DNA of 64,000 nucleotides, taken from the NCBI GenBank assembly GCA_963556255.1, contig OY744611.1, positions 5,545,736-5,609,735 on the forward strand, in the 5' to 3' direction. The position numbers and the translations under genes are program-made. This stretch comes from Allolobophora icterica. Taxonomy: Eukaryota > Annelida > Clitellata > Crassiclitellata > Lumbricidae. Positions 23,061 to 34,537 of the stretch are shown here, piece after piece. A model generated the notes under the pieces. The model had not been told where the DNA came from and made no database searches. It saw nothing but the letters and a program-made list of their open reading frames with translations. The stretch's first letter is position 1. Each line of letters begins with the position of its first letter.

Positions 23061-23911
23061 ACCCTGTTATAGAGTCTTGTTCACTGGCTTGTAAACTTTT
23101 CTGACTCATTCTCTACGAATTTTACTCCTGTAGTAATCCTGTGATCTGTCATCTTCATGCACTAGTCACGCAGCTCTTCGATCAGAAACATCGTATCTGT
23201 CACATTTCGTTGTCACTGCACTCACAGTTGTTTGCATCTGCTACTGCTGGACTGTTTAATCTCGCTTCAGGTCATCAGGAACAATTAGGAATAACTCCAT
23301 ATGTCAGCACATGTCGAAAACACTGTGAGACAATTCTGAAGGAACACCAAGTACTGGACAGCTACTAGTTTGTAGTTTGTGGCTGTTTGGCTGACATTCT
23401 TGCAGTCTACCTTTCAGTCTTCAATGTATTTACAAAAGACCGTACCAAAATAAAATCACAATAGGAAAAAACATCACATTGCAAGTATAACAAAATTCAT
23501 GCCATCCATGCAAAATTTCGGAAATTTTTGTTTTTTTGGGTGGCCTTGGGGCACCTCAAGAATTTAATGAAATCCAGTATTATTTTACATGCGGGCTACT
23601 GAGCACAGTAGACAACTTTTGCACACCCTGCCGATTCTGAAATGTTAATTTCATATTTTCACTCCACCCTACTCAACAACCTACCACACCTCTTGCGACT
23701 CTGGGCTGAGGAAGAGGATGGCCCACAAACAATTTTGCCTAGGGATTCAATACACTATAATCTTGGTCAAGTTTTATTTTATTATGTCTGATTGAAATAA
23801 TCATTGAACTCGTAGTTGAAAATTGAACTCATGACACATATTTTACTTTGGCATTATTTTGTGACGATCCAGTATTCGGCTGTAGATAACATTAGTAGGA
23901 AACCATTCTAC

Positions 23912-24098
23912 CTTTCAACCATTTCCAAATTGGTTTCTTAAACTTTCGTCTTGTTATTCGTTGAAACCAACAGAAGTCTACTGATGCCAAAGATTTGATG
24001 AAATCTTCGATTCTCTGGTCGGGTGAGGAATTCAGTATCCAGTGCAGAATCGAGTGTTCTAATACGACATCCATAATCTCCAATGGCAGATTATTCAG
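23912..24098 (-). CDS. F-box-like domain exon
   Basis: A 187-base exon from acceptor TTTGTATTTTTAG to donor GTAGAATGG, entering in phase 0 and leaving in phase 1. It encodes LNNLPLEIMDVVLEHSI and ASVDFCWFQRITRRKFKKPI, the LPxEI...L...W pattern of an F-box, which links a substrate receptor to Skp1 in SCF ubiquitin ligases. An insert of about 12 residues lies between helices 1 and 2, so the call is F-box-like. The preceding exon is 24177-24241. Later exons were not found; the downstream sequence runs into the TAGGGTG element at 23671. Confidence 0.6.
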
Positions 24099-24109
24099 CT
24101 AAAAATACA

Positions 24110-24154
<45 letters not shown>

Positions 24155-24176
24155 TAATGTACGAGAAATATCATAC

Positions 24177-24241
24177 CTCTTCCAACACCTGACGTTGACA
24201 ATCCAACGCTTCAACGCAGTAGCTTTCCACGCTCTCGAGTC
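24177..24241 (-). CDS. Exon preceding the F-box exon
   Basis: A 65-base exon between acceptor CCTCTGTTGCTCAG and donor GTATGATA, phase 1 in and phase 0 out. It encodes LESVESYCVEALDCQRQVLE, which leads directly into the LPLEI start of the F-box. The short intron (24099-24176) holds an (ATT)n tract. The acceptor choice is the weaker boundary; a minus-strand SINE lies immediately upstream. Confidence 0.5.
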
Positions 24242-24259
24242 CTGAGCAACAGAGGCCGT

Positions 24260-24334
24260 TTCGGATGATTTACTTATTTTAATTAATATTTAAGTCCCCG
24301 AGGGATCATATGTACCTTGAGGCATAAAAATAAA

Positions 24335-24370
<36 letters not shown>

Positions 24371-24530
24371 TTATAATATAAATTAGGCGCCCATCTGACC
24401 TACTGCTCATTTTACCTTCGCCACCTAGGGAATGAAGGCTGAGTCAACCTTATGGGCCACCGGGTTTCGAACCCGCGTACTTCTGATCTTCGTGCCAGCG
24501 TTTTACCATTCAACCATCTCCCCCAGAGCT
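24260..24530 (-). repeat. tRNA-derived SINE with internal (ATT)n
   Basis: Minus strand: a tRNA-like head GGGGAGATGGTTGAATGGTA with B-box GGTTCGAAACC, then GTTGACTCAGCCTTCATTCC, (ATT)n at 24332-24371, and a tail GATCCCTCGGGGACTTAAAT. The GACTCAGCCTTC core recurs in the SINE at 62368-62530, and the CCCGAGG tail motif at 1399 and 2290. A different family from the SINE at 606. Confidence 0.75.
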
Positions 24531-24984
24531 TAATATTACGTTCGTAACTTTGGTATCTCATTCAATACGCTATTCACTATCGCTTTAACTTTTTAACAGA
24601 GTCGTATTTGACCACCAAAAAGTCTTATATGACCAACAATTCGAAAACAAGTTGAACAATGTAGCCGGAAATCGATTAAAGAGCATAAAGGATCAAATTG
24701 AATCTCGCGAGACTGACACTTTCTGTGAAAGTTATATTTAAATGCAGTCATATTTTAAATGGTTATTTCTCTTGTCAGAATAGGCATAATTTTTTACGCA
24801 AAATAATTTCGGATTTTGAAACGATACTGTTAATTTATTAAAGTAACATCTACACACCAGCTTTGAAATTCTGATATTACGCTAGGTAGCAATTATTGCT
24901 TATCGGGTTTGAATGCTTAGGACACTAAGATGATAATAGGTGTTTTTCTGACACATTTAAAACTGCAGCATAGACACCTCTTAA
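24531..24984. other. No gene recognised
   Basis: AT-rich, no exon or element boundary that I can support. Confidence 0.4.
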
Positions 24985-26790
24985 GAAACCTAGTCTCCAT
25001 CCAGATTACTGCCCAATATCCAAATTCAGTAAATTTTCTAAAATACTTAAACGTTTATTTCTGGCCAAGCTTCAACCACTTGTTACTTGGTCACCATTAT
25101 TTTTTTTAAACTTTTCAGTCTGATTATCGACCTTTCCATCTAACAAAGGTTGCCTTTCTAAAGAGTTTGTGTAAGATACCAAGATGCTGATTGTTAAACA
25201 CTCAACCCATACTTCTCGTCTCACTCAATCCTAGCGCTGCGTTTGACATTATTGATCATAGAGTGCGTATTTCTAGACCGACAACCCGTTTAGCATCTAC
25301 GGAACTGCTTAGCTGGCTCACATCCTTCGTGCATGGTCGTAAACAAGTAAACATACGTTAAATACAAAAAAAACAATATGAAGAAAACACACAATTGTAA
25401 AACTCGATTTTTAGTCATCGAACTTCACTTAGGCCTACCCATGTTTTTCAGACTATAATTATGTCATGAACTTACATTTAAGTGAATTCAAAACTATATC
25501 CAGGGAGACCAGATAATTTTTCGACGCTTGTAAAGATCAATCTAATAGGTTTTATTTCATTAACCTGGCTTCAAAACCTATTCAAGTCTTTTGCTTGATG
25601 TTCAGGAGTGATGTTGAAATCATAAAACATTTAAAGTACAAGAAATTAGTTAGACAAATCAAGTGCTGCACTCTTGTGCTTGTTTACTTATAGTGGGTAG
25701 CCTCATCAACATGTGTATTAAAGGACTCAGTGGACAGAGGTTGAATTTGGTGTTCCCAGGGCTCGGAGCTCGGTTCTATCCTATACATCATCTTCACTGC
25801 TGATATCCCGTCTCTATTTACTAAACACGGGGCAAATGGCCATCTTTATGCAGATGATGCTCAGGCTTTTGTACATTGTCCGTCAACTTATCAACTCTCC
25901 CTTGTTTGCTCTTGACCATCTTGTCTCTGACCTTCACTACTGAATGGCGACTTACCCTCTCTGCCTCAACACTGCTAAGACTCAGTTGATCTGGTTTGGG
26001 ACTAGACAGCAGCTTGCTAAATCAATTTTCCATTGCTGACTGAGAAATTTCCTGCTTAAACCTACTCTTCCTCAGTCCGCGACTTGGGTGTCACACTTGA
26101 CTCCTCTCTCACATTCACAGAGCATATCTCCAACATGACTCGCTCCTGCTTCTTTCAACTGAGGCGTCTTAGGGCCATCAGACGTTCGGTTTCTCCTTCT
26201 GTCTTTACCAACATAGTTCACGCATTTGTCTGCTCACGCCTGGACTACTGCAAGTCGCAAGAGTTAGGAAATTGGGTTTCCTTCCAGTGGTCTCCCCAAG
26301 CAGCGTCGTTCTTCCCTTCAATCTGTTCTAAATGCTTCTGCTAGGCTCATCGCTCGATTCCCCCGGTTTGCCCATATCTCTACTTACGTGCTTGATGTCC
26401 TTCATTGGCTCCCTACTGCGCGCATCCTATATAAGATCCTCTTCCTTGTCTCTAAATCTCAGCAGCCTACTGCCCCGAAATATCTCTCCAACTATCTGCG
26501 AAAACCGCTATCTGCATCTTCTTCTCGGTCATTGCGCTCTGTAAATCGGCTTGATCTTTTTGTTCCCAGGGCTAAAACTGCCTTGGCCTAGCACCGGGCG
26601 TTTGCTGTAGTGGGTCCCACGATCTGGTATGACGTTCCTCCTGTGCTCAGGGCCAAACTAACGACTGGCTTTTCCTCATCGGTGTCGCGTTCCCTAAGGC
26701 ATTTCTGTTTCCCCGGGGCTTCTGTGCTGAGAGCGCCTCTGAATAGTTATTCTGCGAGAGGCGCTTTATAAATTTCTAGATTCAATATGT
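24985..26790 (+). mobile_element. L2-like LINE, broken copy with an insert
   Basis: Plus-strand reverse-transcriptase blocks in order: PDYCPISKFSKFSKILKRLF, SAAFDIIDHRV, SSVLSYTSSSLL (shifted GSVLGPxLY region), LYADDAQAF (catalytic box, in shifted frame), SSVRDLGVTLDSSLTFTEHI and MTRSCFFQLRRLRAIRRSV, LDVLHWLPTARILYKILFLV, and the end AFAVVGPTIWYDVPP. The 3' UTR GAGCGCCTCTGAATAGTTAT and GAGGCGCTTTATAAATT is of the family type. An insert of about 375 bp lies at 25360-25735, and a short AGGAAATTGGGTTTCCTTCC segment is duplicated at 26263 and 26792. Confidence 0.8.
25360..25740. repeat. Segment shared with 33420-33640 and 58690-58820
   Basis: Interrupts the LINE reverse transcriptase. It shares TTAGTCATCGAACTTCACTT and TAACCTGGCTTCAAAACC, then TTCAAGTCTTTTGCTT, with 33420-33580, and more weakly with 58740-58815. 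Read on the minus strand, a frame DFNxTPEHQAKDL with SQVNEI is partly kept, so it may derive from an exon of the duplicated CARD/SH3 family. It may equally be an anonymous repeat. No TSD seen. Confidence 0.45.
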
Positions 26791-26879
26791 AAGGAAATTG
26801 GGTTTCCTTCCAGTGTATTATTTGGTATAGTTCAATTAAGTTTGCATTTGACGCGTTTATTTAGTATAAAGCTTATACG

Positions 26880-27900
26880 GTTCTAAAATAAGGTCGCTTA
26901 GTTCAAAACCCCTATGGTTTCTGCCCTCATAAGGTCGCTACGTGCGAAACCACTAAGTTTATTGGGTGCGAAACCACCTAAGTTTATTAATTGTAAAACC
27001 ACGGGGTCGTTCAGTGTAAAACCCCCCGGGTTTAGGTCGTTGAGTTCAAAACCCCCGGGGTTTTGCACATATTAAGGTCATCGGGTGTAAAACCACTAGG
27101 TCATTGAGTTCGAAACCCCCAGGGTTTTAGGAGTATATATAGAGGGAAGATTTTACACAGTGCAAGAGTACACAGAGAAGAGCATTGGTAGCAGAAGAGT
27201 TAGAACTATTGTCGTCTTTTGAAGCACATTTGGGCAGAATTAAGAGTAATATTAAGTTTGGACCAACAACGAAGAATTAGATTAACTTGATCGGCAGAAT
27301 TATAGTATTCAAGTGGTTTTCAGAAAGCAACGTTGACTCGGCAAAATGTTCAGATGTCTGTAGTTTTGAACTGTTCTTTAACAGATTATAGTTTAAGCGC
27401 TGTATACGTTGCTCTACAGAGCTTGATAATTAATTATTGTAGTAATATTCGAGAGTAAGGCATTTCTGTCAGACTAAGAAATACAGTGGCAAGGTCTAAG
27501 TTGACTGTCAACGAGCAGTTTTTGGTAAATACTAACTTTGACATTGTGTACAAGTGACTGCCCGAGCTGGGGCCATTTCTGTTGATTTTAAAGAAAGATT
27601 TTAAAGACGTCGTGAAGTTTAATTCTTCGTCAAGAGTGTTTTTTAGTAGGCCTACCATCAAACTCCGTGTCCTTTCAATACAAGGGAGGCCTTACGCTTC
27701 GCGGTCAAGACGTCGCCATCAACCTCCTCTCCCATTGCGCCATACTTCTCTCCTTCCTTCCACTCTGAGGCATCCTGGTAAACGAAGAAAGAGAAGGGAG
27801 AAGAGGAAGGAGGAGAAAGGCGTTTTTGCTACATTGGTCCCATAAGTGGGCTTTGGAAGGTCGGGCATTTTTGCCACATTGGTACCAGAATCAGAGGAGA
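26880..27900 (+). mobile_element. Possible LTR retrotransposon relic (U3-like repeats, TATA)
   Basis: Seven or so degenerate 30-45 bp repeats of AAGGTCGTTGAGTTCAAAAC and CCCCCGGGGTTTT (26890-27125) precede a clear TATA box GAGTATATATAGAGGG (27130). Further on, ACATTGGTCCCATAAGTGGG and CATTGGTACCAGAATCAGAG (27830, 27880) resemble tRNA primer-binding sites. No gag, pol or second LTR follows. It could instead be a host promoter and first exon. Low confidence. Confidence 0.3.
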
Positions 27901-28565
27901 GAGTTTTCGTGACATTGTCTCCAGGAGTTGTGTGAGCAAGAAATATATATACGGACATCGGAGGAGGACACGGCCGTAATCCGTAACAAATACAATGATA
28001 CAATATTATTACACGTGGATACACTCTAAAAACAAAAAAGGTGAATTTTCCAATATGGTCGACGGCGTCTATATTTATTTGGCCATTTTGGGGGTGTTCA
28101 CGTGATCCGATTTTGTCGGATTTTGGATATGTTATTCACTAATGGTACCTGAGCAGGAAACCGTTTACAAAGCTTCTGAAGCAATTTTGCCCAGGTCTAA
28201 AAACAGCTTTCGCCCAGAGGGATCATTTATTTGCTTCACATTCAAAGCTTGGAAAGTATAAGTCAGTCCACCATCATTAAGATTTTGAAATGTTGAAAGG
28301 TAAGCGGAGAAAGGAAGACATATGTGTCTTTACGAATAAGTTTACAACGATATCCATCTTTACCGGGGTCACGACAAATGGTTCACGGACAACTGGTTCA
28401 CGATAAATGGTTCACGGACAAATGGCTTACGATCTTCCAGCCTCTAGTTTCATTCATATATTCAACGATAATCCAGCTTCTAGTTTCAGTTCTATATTCA
28501 AAGATAATCCAGCTTGTAGTCTGAGCTACATTTTCATCGCTCATCCAGCTTCCACCTTCTTATAT

Positions 28566-31370
28566 CCTGCTCTCTGTCGAACCAGCTTTATGCTGATGAT
28601 GTACAGGCTTACACTCATTGCTCTCCCTCTGATGCCGCCACTGCAGTCCGCCTTATGTGTCTTTCCACTGACTCATTGATCGTCTGGATGTCTTCTAACC
28701 GCCTCTGTCTCAACCCCTCCAAGACCCAATATATATGGTGGGTACTCGCAGGCAACTTGCTAAGACTGATCTTGCTAGCCTTGCTACTGAATTCCCTAAT
28801 ATCGTCTTCTCCACTTCTGTCCGTGACCTTGGTGTCACCTTGGACTCTGAACTCACCTTCTCCCAGCATATTTCGCAGCTGAGCCTGGGTTGTTATTTCC
28901 AGTTACGTCAGCTCCGTGTGGTCTCCCGCTCTCTCACACCAAGTATGCAGCTACCCTCGTTCATGCTTTCATTAAATATCTGCTTAATTACTGCTGTTCT
29001 CTCTATATTGGTCTCCCTCACACTCGACTGCATTGCCTTGAACGCGTTCTACGCTCTGCTGCGCGCCTCGTTGGGCGCATTCCTAAGTTTGGTCACGTGT
29101 CTCATTACATGCGTGACGTCCTCCACTGGCTTCCTTTTTCGCAACGCATTGTATACCGGGATGCTTCCATTGTCTGGCAGTGTCAGCTTGGCCGCGCTCC
29201 TTTCTATCTACGTGAGCTCTGCTTTCCAGCGTCCGCACTTCTTGGTCGCCGTTCACTCCATTCCACTGCCCGCGGTGACTTTCATGTTCCTTTCGCTCGC
29301 ACTGCAACCGTGCAACAGCGAGCATTCTCCGTTGTCGGTTCCACTATCTGGAATGGCCTTCCAGTCGGACTGCGGTCTCTCCCTCGAGACTCGTCCATCT
29401 TACCCATGATTATGTGTTGCCAGCAAAAGACGACTTTAACTACATCCCCAGAGTGCTATATACATGTAGAAGCCTGCTTAACCTTCGCAGGACGGAAAGA
29501 TTTTACGATACACGGAGGACGAAGAGGGGTAATTTTTTACCCCAAAACAATGTGTAATATCTCAGCTCACAGGTAAGCTACGATGACAAATGAAGTGTCA
29601 ATTGTAACATTTCCAAGGTCAAGGAATCGATTTATCATAGTGGCAATAGTGTGCAAATGCTAATTTTCAAGATGGCGGTCAATATGGCCGCCAAAACACA
29701 CAAAAATGTATATCTCAGCACGTAGGTAAGCTACAATGACAAATGAAGTGTCAATTGTAACATTTTCAAGGTCAAGAAATCGATTTATCATAGTGGCAAT
29801 AGTGTGCAAATACTATTGTCCAAGATGGCGGCCAACATGGCCGCCAAAATATAACAATATGTATATCTCAGCTCATAGGTAAACTACAATGACAAATGAA
29901 GTGTCCATTGTAACATTCCCAAGGTCAAGGAATCAATTTATCGTCGTGGCAATAGTGTGGGAATATTATTTTTCAAGACGACGGCCAATATGTCCACCAG
30001 ACACAACAATAGGTATGTCTCTGCTCATAGGTAAGCTACAATTGCAAATAAATTGTCAATTGTAACATATTCAAGGTCAAGGAATCGATTTATCATAGTG
30101 ACAATAGTGTATGAATAATACTTTCCAAGATGGCGGCCAATATGGCCGCGAAAACACAAAAATATATCTCTCTCAGCACATAGGTAGGCTACAATGACAA
30201 ATGAGGCATCAATTGTAACATTTCCAAGGTCAAGAAATCAAACTATCGTAGTGGCAATCGTGTGGGAATACTAATTTCCAAGATGGCGGCCAAATTGGCC
30301 GCCAAGACACAAAAATATGTATATCTCAGGTTGTAGGTAAGCTCCAATGACAAATGAAGTGTCAATTGTAACATTTCCAAGGTCAGGGAATCGATTTATC
30401 GCAGTGGCAATAGTGACCGATCAGTCAGCTGATTGATAATTCCTATTTTCGTGTTTTGACGGCCATATTGGCCGCCATCTTGGAAATCAGTATTCACACA
30501 CTATTGCCACTGCGATAAATCGATTCCTTGGCCTTGGAAATGCTACAATTGACACTTCATTTGTCATTGTATCTTACCTACGAGCCGAGATATACACATT
30601 TGTGTGTTTTGGCGGCCATGTTGGCCGCCATCTTGGACAGTAGTACTCACACACTATTGCCACTGCGATAAATCGATTCCTTGACCTTGGAAATATTACA
30701 ATTGACTCTTTATTTGTCGTTTTAGCTTACCCATGAGCTGAGACATGCATATTTTTGTTTTGGCAGCCATATTGGCCGCCATCTTGGAATATAAACTATC
30801 CAAAATTATGAAACTATTAACACTCAGTTCCATGGTAGATTCCACACTTGATTTATGATTTTAGGTCATTTATGAGCTCATATCTTTAAAAAATATATCT
30901 GCCCTATGAACGAAAAAATAACGACGTCGAGGACGAAGAGGGGTAAATTTTTACCCCAGGACACTTTGGATTGAAAAATCTTTTTCCCACCACATGGCAA
31001 TGTGGTGGGTATGCAGTCAGAATATGTCATTGGTGGTAACTTGTAAACATGTGGAACGACAAATGATACCTACCTACAGTTGCTCCGCAATCAACATCCA
31101 AACACCCCTGGGGTAATTATTTACCCCTTTCCGTCCTGCGAAGGTTAAGAAACCCTAAATCATCCATGCTCAGACTCATTAATACTTTTTTCATTATATT
31201 ATTATATCAACATTTCTTCCTACGTGTAATCGTCTGCGGTTTGACAGTTCGAATTGATATTAAACGAATATATATATATATATTTCGTTGAGGTTGGGCT
31301 GGGAGCGCCTCTGAATAGTTGCCTTGAAGATCGCGCTATATAAATGTCTAGTTGATTGATTGATTGATTC
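28566..31370 (+). mobile_element. L2-like LINE, split by a TTAA element
   Basis: Starts inside the reverse transcriptase: YADD-region frame, MSSNRLCLNPSKTQYIW, TSVRDLGVTLDSELTFSQHI, then RVLRSAARLVGRIPKFGHVS and MRDVLHWLPFSQRIVY, and the C-terminus FSVVGSTIWNGLPVGLRSLP. Two or three one-base shifts. The coding part ends near 29440. The 3' UTR resumes at 31149 and ends GAGCGCCTCTGAATAGTTGC, CGCTATATAAATGTCTAG and a (TTGA)n tail at 31354-31369. Confidence 0.85.
29482..31144. mobile_element. TTAA-duplicating element (piggyBac-like), 1663 bp
   Basis: Perfect terminal inverted repeats CCTTCGCAGGACGGAAAG, flanked by TTAA on both sides (29478-29481, 31145-31148). Next to each end is GGACGAAGAGGGGTAA followed by TTTTTACCCC. 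The interior is an array of about 155-bp units: six direct (29545-30420) and then two or more inverted (30440-30800). No transposase. TTAA targeting fits piggyBac; Kolobok is the alternative. Confidence 0.85.
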
Positions 31371-31660
31371 CAGTTTGAGCTGTATTTTCATCGAAATTCA
31401 AACTAGAGGCTGGAAGATCTATAAAATTGTAGCTCAAACTAGAAGTTATAGTTTCAGTTATATATTCAAAGATATAAAATGTAATAGCGATCAAAATGCA
31501 ATAGAGCTCAAACTAGAGGCTGGATTATCGTTGAATATATATATAAAACTAGGAGATGGATTCTCGATGAAAACAGCTCAAACTAGAACCTGGAAGAACG
31601 TGAACCATTTGTCCGTGGACCATTTGTCGGGGAACCATTTGTTGTGAAACCGTCTTTACC

Positions 31661-32127
31661 TGCAGAAATCGATAATGTGTTGGGTAAGTTTCTGGCTTTT
31701 AAGATGCAATGGCTAGGCTTAATTTTAACAGCACAAGCATTGAGGAAAGAATAAATAATTAACTGACAACGATTATACGAAAAGCGTGAAATTTAAGCGT
31801 GTAGATCATCGCAATATGAGTTAACGGTTTCAAACATTTGTTAATATGTTTTATAAATTATTAGCATCGCGGAAATTAGGCATACAAAGCTAGTTAATCT
31901 ATTACCTGTATACATTCGGTTAATTTTCTCGATAAAATTGCTAGTTTCTTGTCTTAGGCTGCGTGAGGTTAGTATGTCTAACTTATCTGCGCAAAGTAAA
32001 GGCTAAAAGAAAAAGCATAGCGATATCTTTAAAGTCGCTATTAGTTGACAAACTCGATACTGCGAAAGTCATAGACGCGATGAACAAGACTCACGGAAGT
32101 TTATGTATATTATGCGCAGATTGCGCG
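31661..32127. other. No gene supported; open stretch at 31963-32110
   Basis: A plus frame LRKVKAKRKSIAISLKSLLV runs up to the SINE and, beyond it, frame pieces resume (32360-32590). It could be an exon or a transposase remnant interrupted by the SINE; no family match. Confidence 0.35.
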
Positions 32128-32355
32128 TGTTTTTTTTTATTCCGGATATTTCAATAGCGCCCTCGAAGTTAACTACTACTCAGAGGCGCTCCCGACTACA
32201 GCATTTGATACTGTGCCGGAATTTTCAAGCCGAAGCACCACGAGCAATTGCGAGTGAAGGACTTGCCCAAAGTCCGTACGCAGTGGCTATGGTGGGATTC
32301 GAACCTGCAACCCTCCGGTCACAAAGCGCCGAACTTACCAATGAGCCACCACGCC
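32128..32355 (-). repeat. tRNA-derived SINE with LINE-type tail, copy 2
   Basis: Near-identical to the copy at 606-834: same A- and B-box head (minus strand, GTGGTGGCTCATTGGTAAGT and GGTTCGAATCC), body, and tail GAGCGCCTCTGAGTAGTAGT. A T-rich run of about nine bases adjoins the tail end. Confidence 0.85.
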
Positions 32356-33136
32356 CCACTAGTTTATGCGGATACCAGTTAGATGGGTTACTGTCAGTCG
32401 CGAAAACCATGCAATGTTGCCAGATGAAGTCAGATTATCAAGCCAAGACCACAGTTCTAGCTCGATATTGGTCGATGAGAGTACCGACGGAAGTTATCGC
32501 AACTGCCGTCGGTATGGAGTTTGAATGTTCTAAAAAAGGTTTCATGTCATCGCATTTATGTGCACTGAATTCGAAACTGCACCAATGATAGGGGCCTACA
32601 TATTTAGGCCTATAGAGACTCCCGAATCAATATTTCTTTTACAAAATTTCACGCAAATTTAGGCGTGTGATACGATTATTATGGCCTTCTGTAATTCTCC
32701 ATCATCTGTGATATGCCATAAAAAATAGCAAACGACCTATAGCATAAAATCCTTCACTGCTCAGTGCTCTTACTCTGTTAGTGTCAGTCACCGGCCTGGA
32801 GGAAAGATGAGGGCGACGCTAATCATCTATGTAATGAAGCAGTTAAACAGTACCTATCCTAGCATAGAGTCGATATAAAAAAACAAACTTTAGAGATTTA
32901 ATAACAAAGCTTTCCAGACACATGCAGAATAGAAAATACAGACTCGTCAGCGATTCTGTTGGTACTTAAAGCTAGTAGGCCTAAGCAAAGTACAGTGAAG
33001 CGCTCAAAACACATTCAAATAGACATAGTTACACAGTTTGAACTCACGAAACGCTTTTTTGTTCACACAGAGAGTGTGGAGTGTCGACATTAGGCTAGCA
33101 TGTAAAAATGACAGATTTTGTAAATATTATTTTATA
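32356..33136. other. No gene recognised
   Basis: AT-rich with scattered TAGGCCTA-type palindromes, no exon or element end supported. Confidence 0.4.
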
Positions 33137-33145
33137 CTGCAAGTA

Positions 33146-33321
33146 GAGGAAGCGATACACCAGGGCGAGCCAGGGCAAATGCCCTGGTAAAAAGCCTTTA
33201 CCCTGGTCGTTGCCCTGCCCAGAATTTGTTCGGGGCATAAATCGCCCATGCACTGGTTACTTTTATGACTGCCCTGGTTATGTATGACCTAGTTACGAAA
33301 AATGTCTGGCGCCGCCACTGG
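33146..33321. mobile_element. Possible hAT-type MITE
   Basis: TGCAAGTA flanks the segment (33138-33145, 33323-33330), and the right end read inward is CAGTGGCGGCGCCAGAC, hAT-like. The left end (GAGGAAGCGATAC) matches poorly. Internal CCAGGGC/GCCCTGG palindromes. Confidence 0.45.
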
Positions 33322-33419
33322 CTGCAAGTACCACAAAAAAGAATGAAACAATACAGATAAGTAAATACACCCTTTATATAACGAGCAATATCAGGAAAAC
33401 TTTTATCGTAGGACATGAT

Positions 33420-33760
33420 TTTAGTCATCGAACTTCACTTTCGCACATTTTTAGATTAAATGTAATTAATTTGTATTTCAAGTGCAGTCGAAACTACAGT
33501 AGATTTTATGTCATAAACCTGGCTTCAAAAAATATCAAGTCTTTTGCTTCACGTTACGGAGTGAGGTTGAAATCCGAAACTATTTTAATTACAGGAGAGG
33601 GTATTTATGGAAATTGTCTACGAAGGCGTTGCATTTGTAACTTTTCCTCTTTCTAAAATATTCTGGAGTTCCATTGCCTCTCTTCCATTCATCTGTCTGG
33701 AATTGAAATTATCAGCTTAAATTCTTGTGGAAGAAATATTTGCAAAATAAGAGATTTTGA
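33420..33760 (-). pseudogene. Decayed copy C of the CARD/SH3 gene block
   Basis: Minus strand 33755-33650: AAATATTTCTTCCACAAG resembles the acceptor of the SH3 first-half exons, followed by a sequence alignable with copies A and B (ATTTCAATTCCAGACAGATG, GAAGAGAGGCAATGGAACTC). A small deletion removes the ALYDF strand and a stop follows at once. Downstream, 33640-33420 is the segment shared with 25360-25740. Confidence 0.6.
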
Positions 33761-34537
33761 CCTACAGTATGCGCTGCTACAGAAGGGAATTTGTATAGCT
33801 TGGCTTTTTTGATAAATAATTTTAAAAGCTCGATTCATATATACAGACCCAATATAGCTATGTGCAAGGGAACATCGAGCGATTTTGCGACAACATTTCC
33901 TGCTAATTTCTTATATTATTTGCAAAAAATCACACGTAAATATAATATTTTTCTATCATCTGCAGCAGGAACCGAAACTGGTTTGAAGTTTGTTTTGAAT
34001 CCGAGAGCATCCCATTATACGTACTCAAGGGTATGACGCGATAACGGCAGACCGCTTTGATTCAGTAAAACACTTAGTGGAGTGGTGCAGAGAGAAAAGT
34101 AGGTGGTCGAAAACAGAGCAATCACTCATTCAATCATCGATCCAAATTTCAAGTACAATAGGAATGTTAAACTTGTCGGGATACAATGGAAAACCCAAAA
34201 GGGACTTAAGACGCGCTTAACTAGGGTCACCTATTTAGTTTCAGAGCAATAAGATGGCACCAAAAAGTGAGAAGAACAAAACCAAGCACTGTAGATAATG
34301 TCCTTAGAGTGCAATATAAATGAAAAGTTAAAACCTGAGGAAATACAAGAAAATACACGAACAGAACAAAATTCGTATTAGGTGTCCAGGAAGGCTCAGC
34401 CAGGCACACATTGCCACAAACAGCATTGCAGAAAAGCTTAGTAAAATGAAAAAAATAAGCGTAGCTTAATTAGAGAAGCAAACGTAAGCATATTTAACTA
34501 ATTAAGTCCTTGTAAACAAACGTAGCATATATAACTA
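33761..34537. other. No gene recognised
   Basis: AT-rich. The end holds two AACTAATTAAGTCCTTGTAA-type direct repeats (about 34478 and 34500), and GTAGCATATATAACTAA, the target of the next LINE. Confidence 0.4.

Larger units (their letters stand above)
19459..23671. mobile_element. TAGGGTG-ended DNA transposon, with a hAT inside
   Basis: Ends TAGGGTGGAGTGAAAGC and, read inward, TAGGGTGGAGTGAAAATAT. Flanked by CTCAACAC (19451-19458) and CTCAACAA (23672-23679), an 8-bp duplication with one change. Remnants of its own transposase are on the minus strand at 22376-23060. It hosts the hAT at 19584-21736. A subterminal inverted pair GAGGTGCCCCAA / TTGGGGCACCTC (21741 and 23548) is shared with the element at 34815-37150. 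The superfamily is not one I can assign. Confidence 0.8.
28365..31651. mobile_element. Foldback-like element, 3287 bp with nested insertions
   Basis: Both ends are tandem 14-17 bp units in inverted orientation: left GACAAATGGTTCACG repeated about four times, right the complement (GAACCATTTGT) four times. Flanked by ATCTTTACC (28356-28364) and GTCTTTACC (31652-31660), a 9-bp duplication with one change. Inside each end lie CCAGCTTCTAGTTTGAGC modules. The centre has been filled by an L2-like LINE (28566-31370), which in turn holds a TTAA element. Terminal repeats built of short tandem units with a 9-bp duplication are the Foldback pattern. Confidence 0.75.

Noticed and set aside
29482..31144. 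A CRISPR-like or satellite array
   Set aside because: Units are about 155 bp without spacers, switch orientation, and sit inside TIRs with TTAA; it is a transposon.
33471..33656. 61-residue plus frame as a gene
   Set aside because: Related segments at 25.5 and 58.8 kb do not keep the plus frame; no splice sites.
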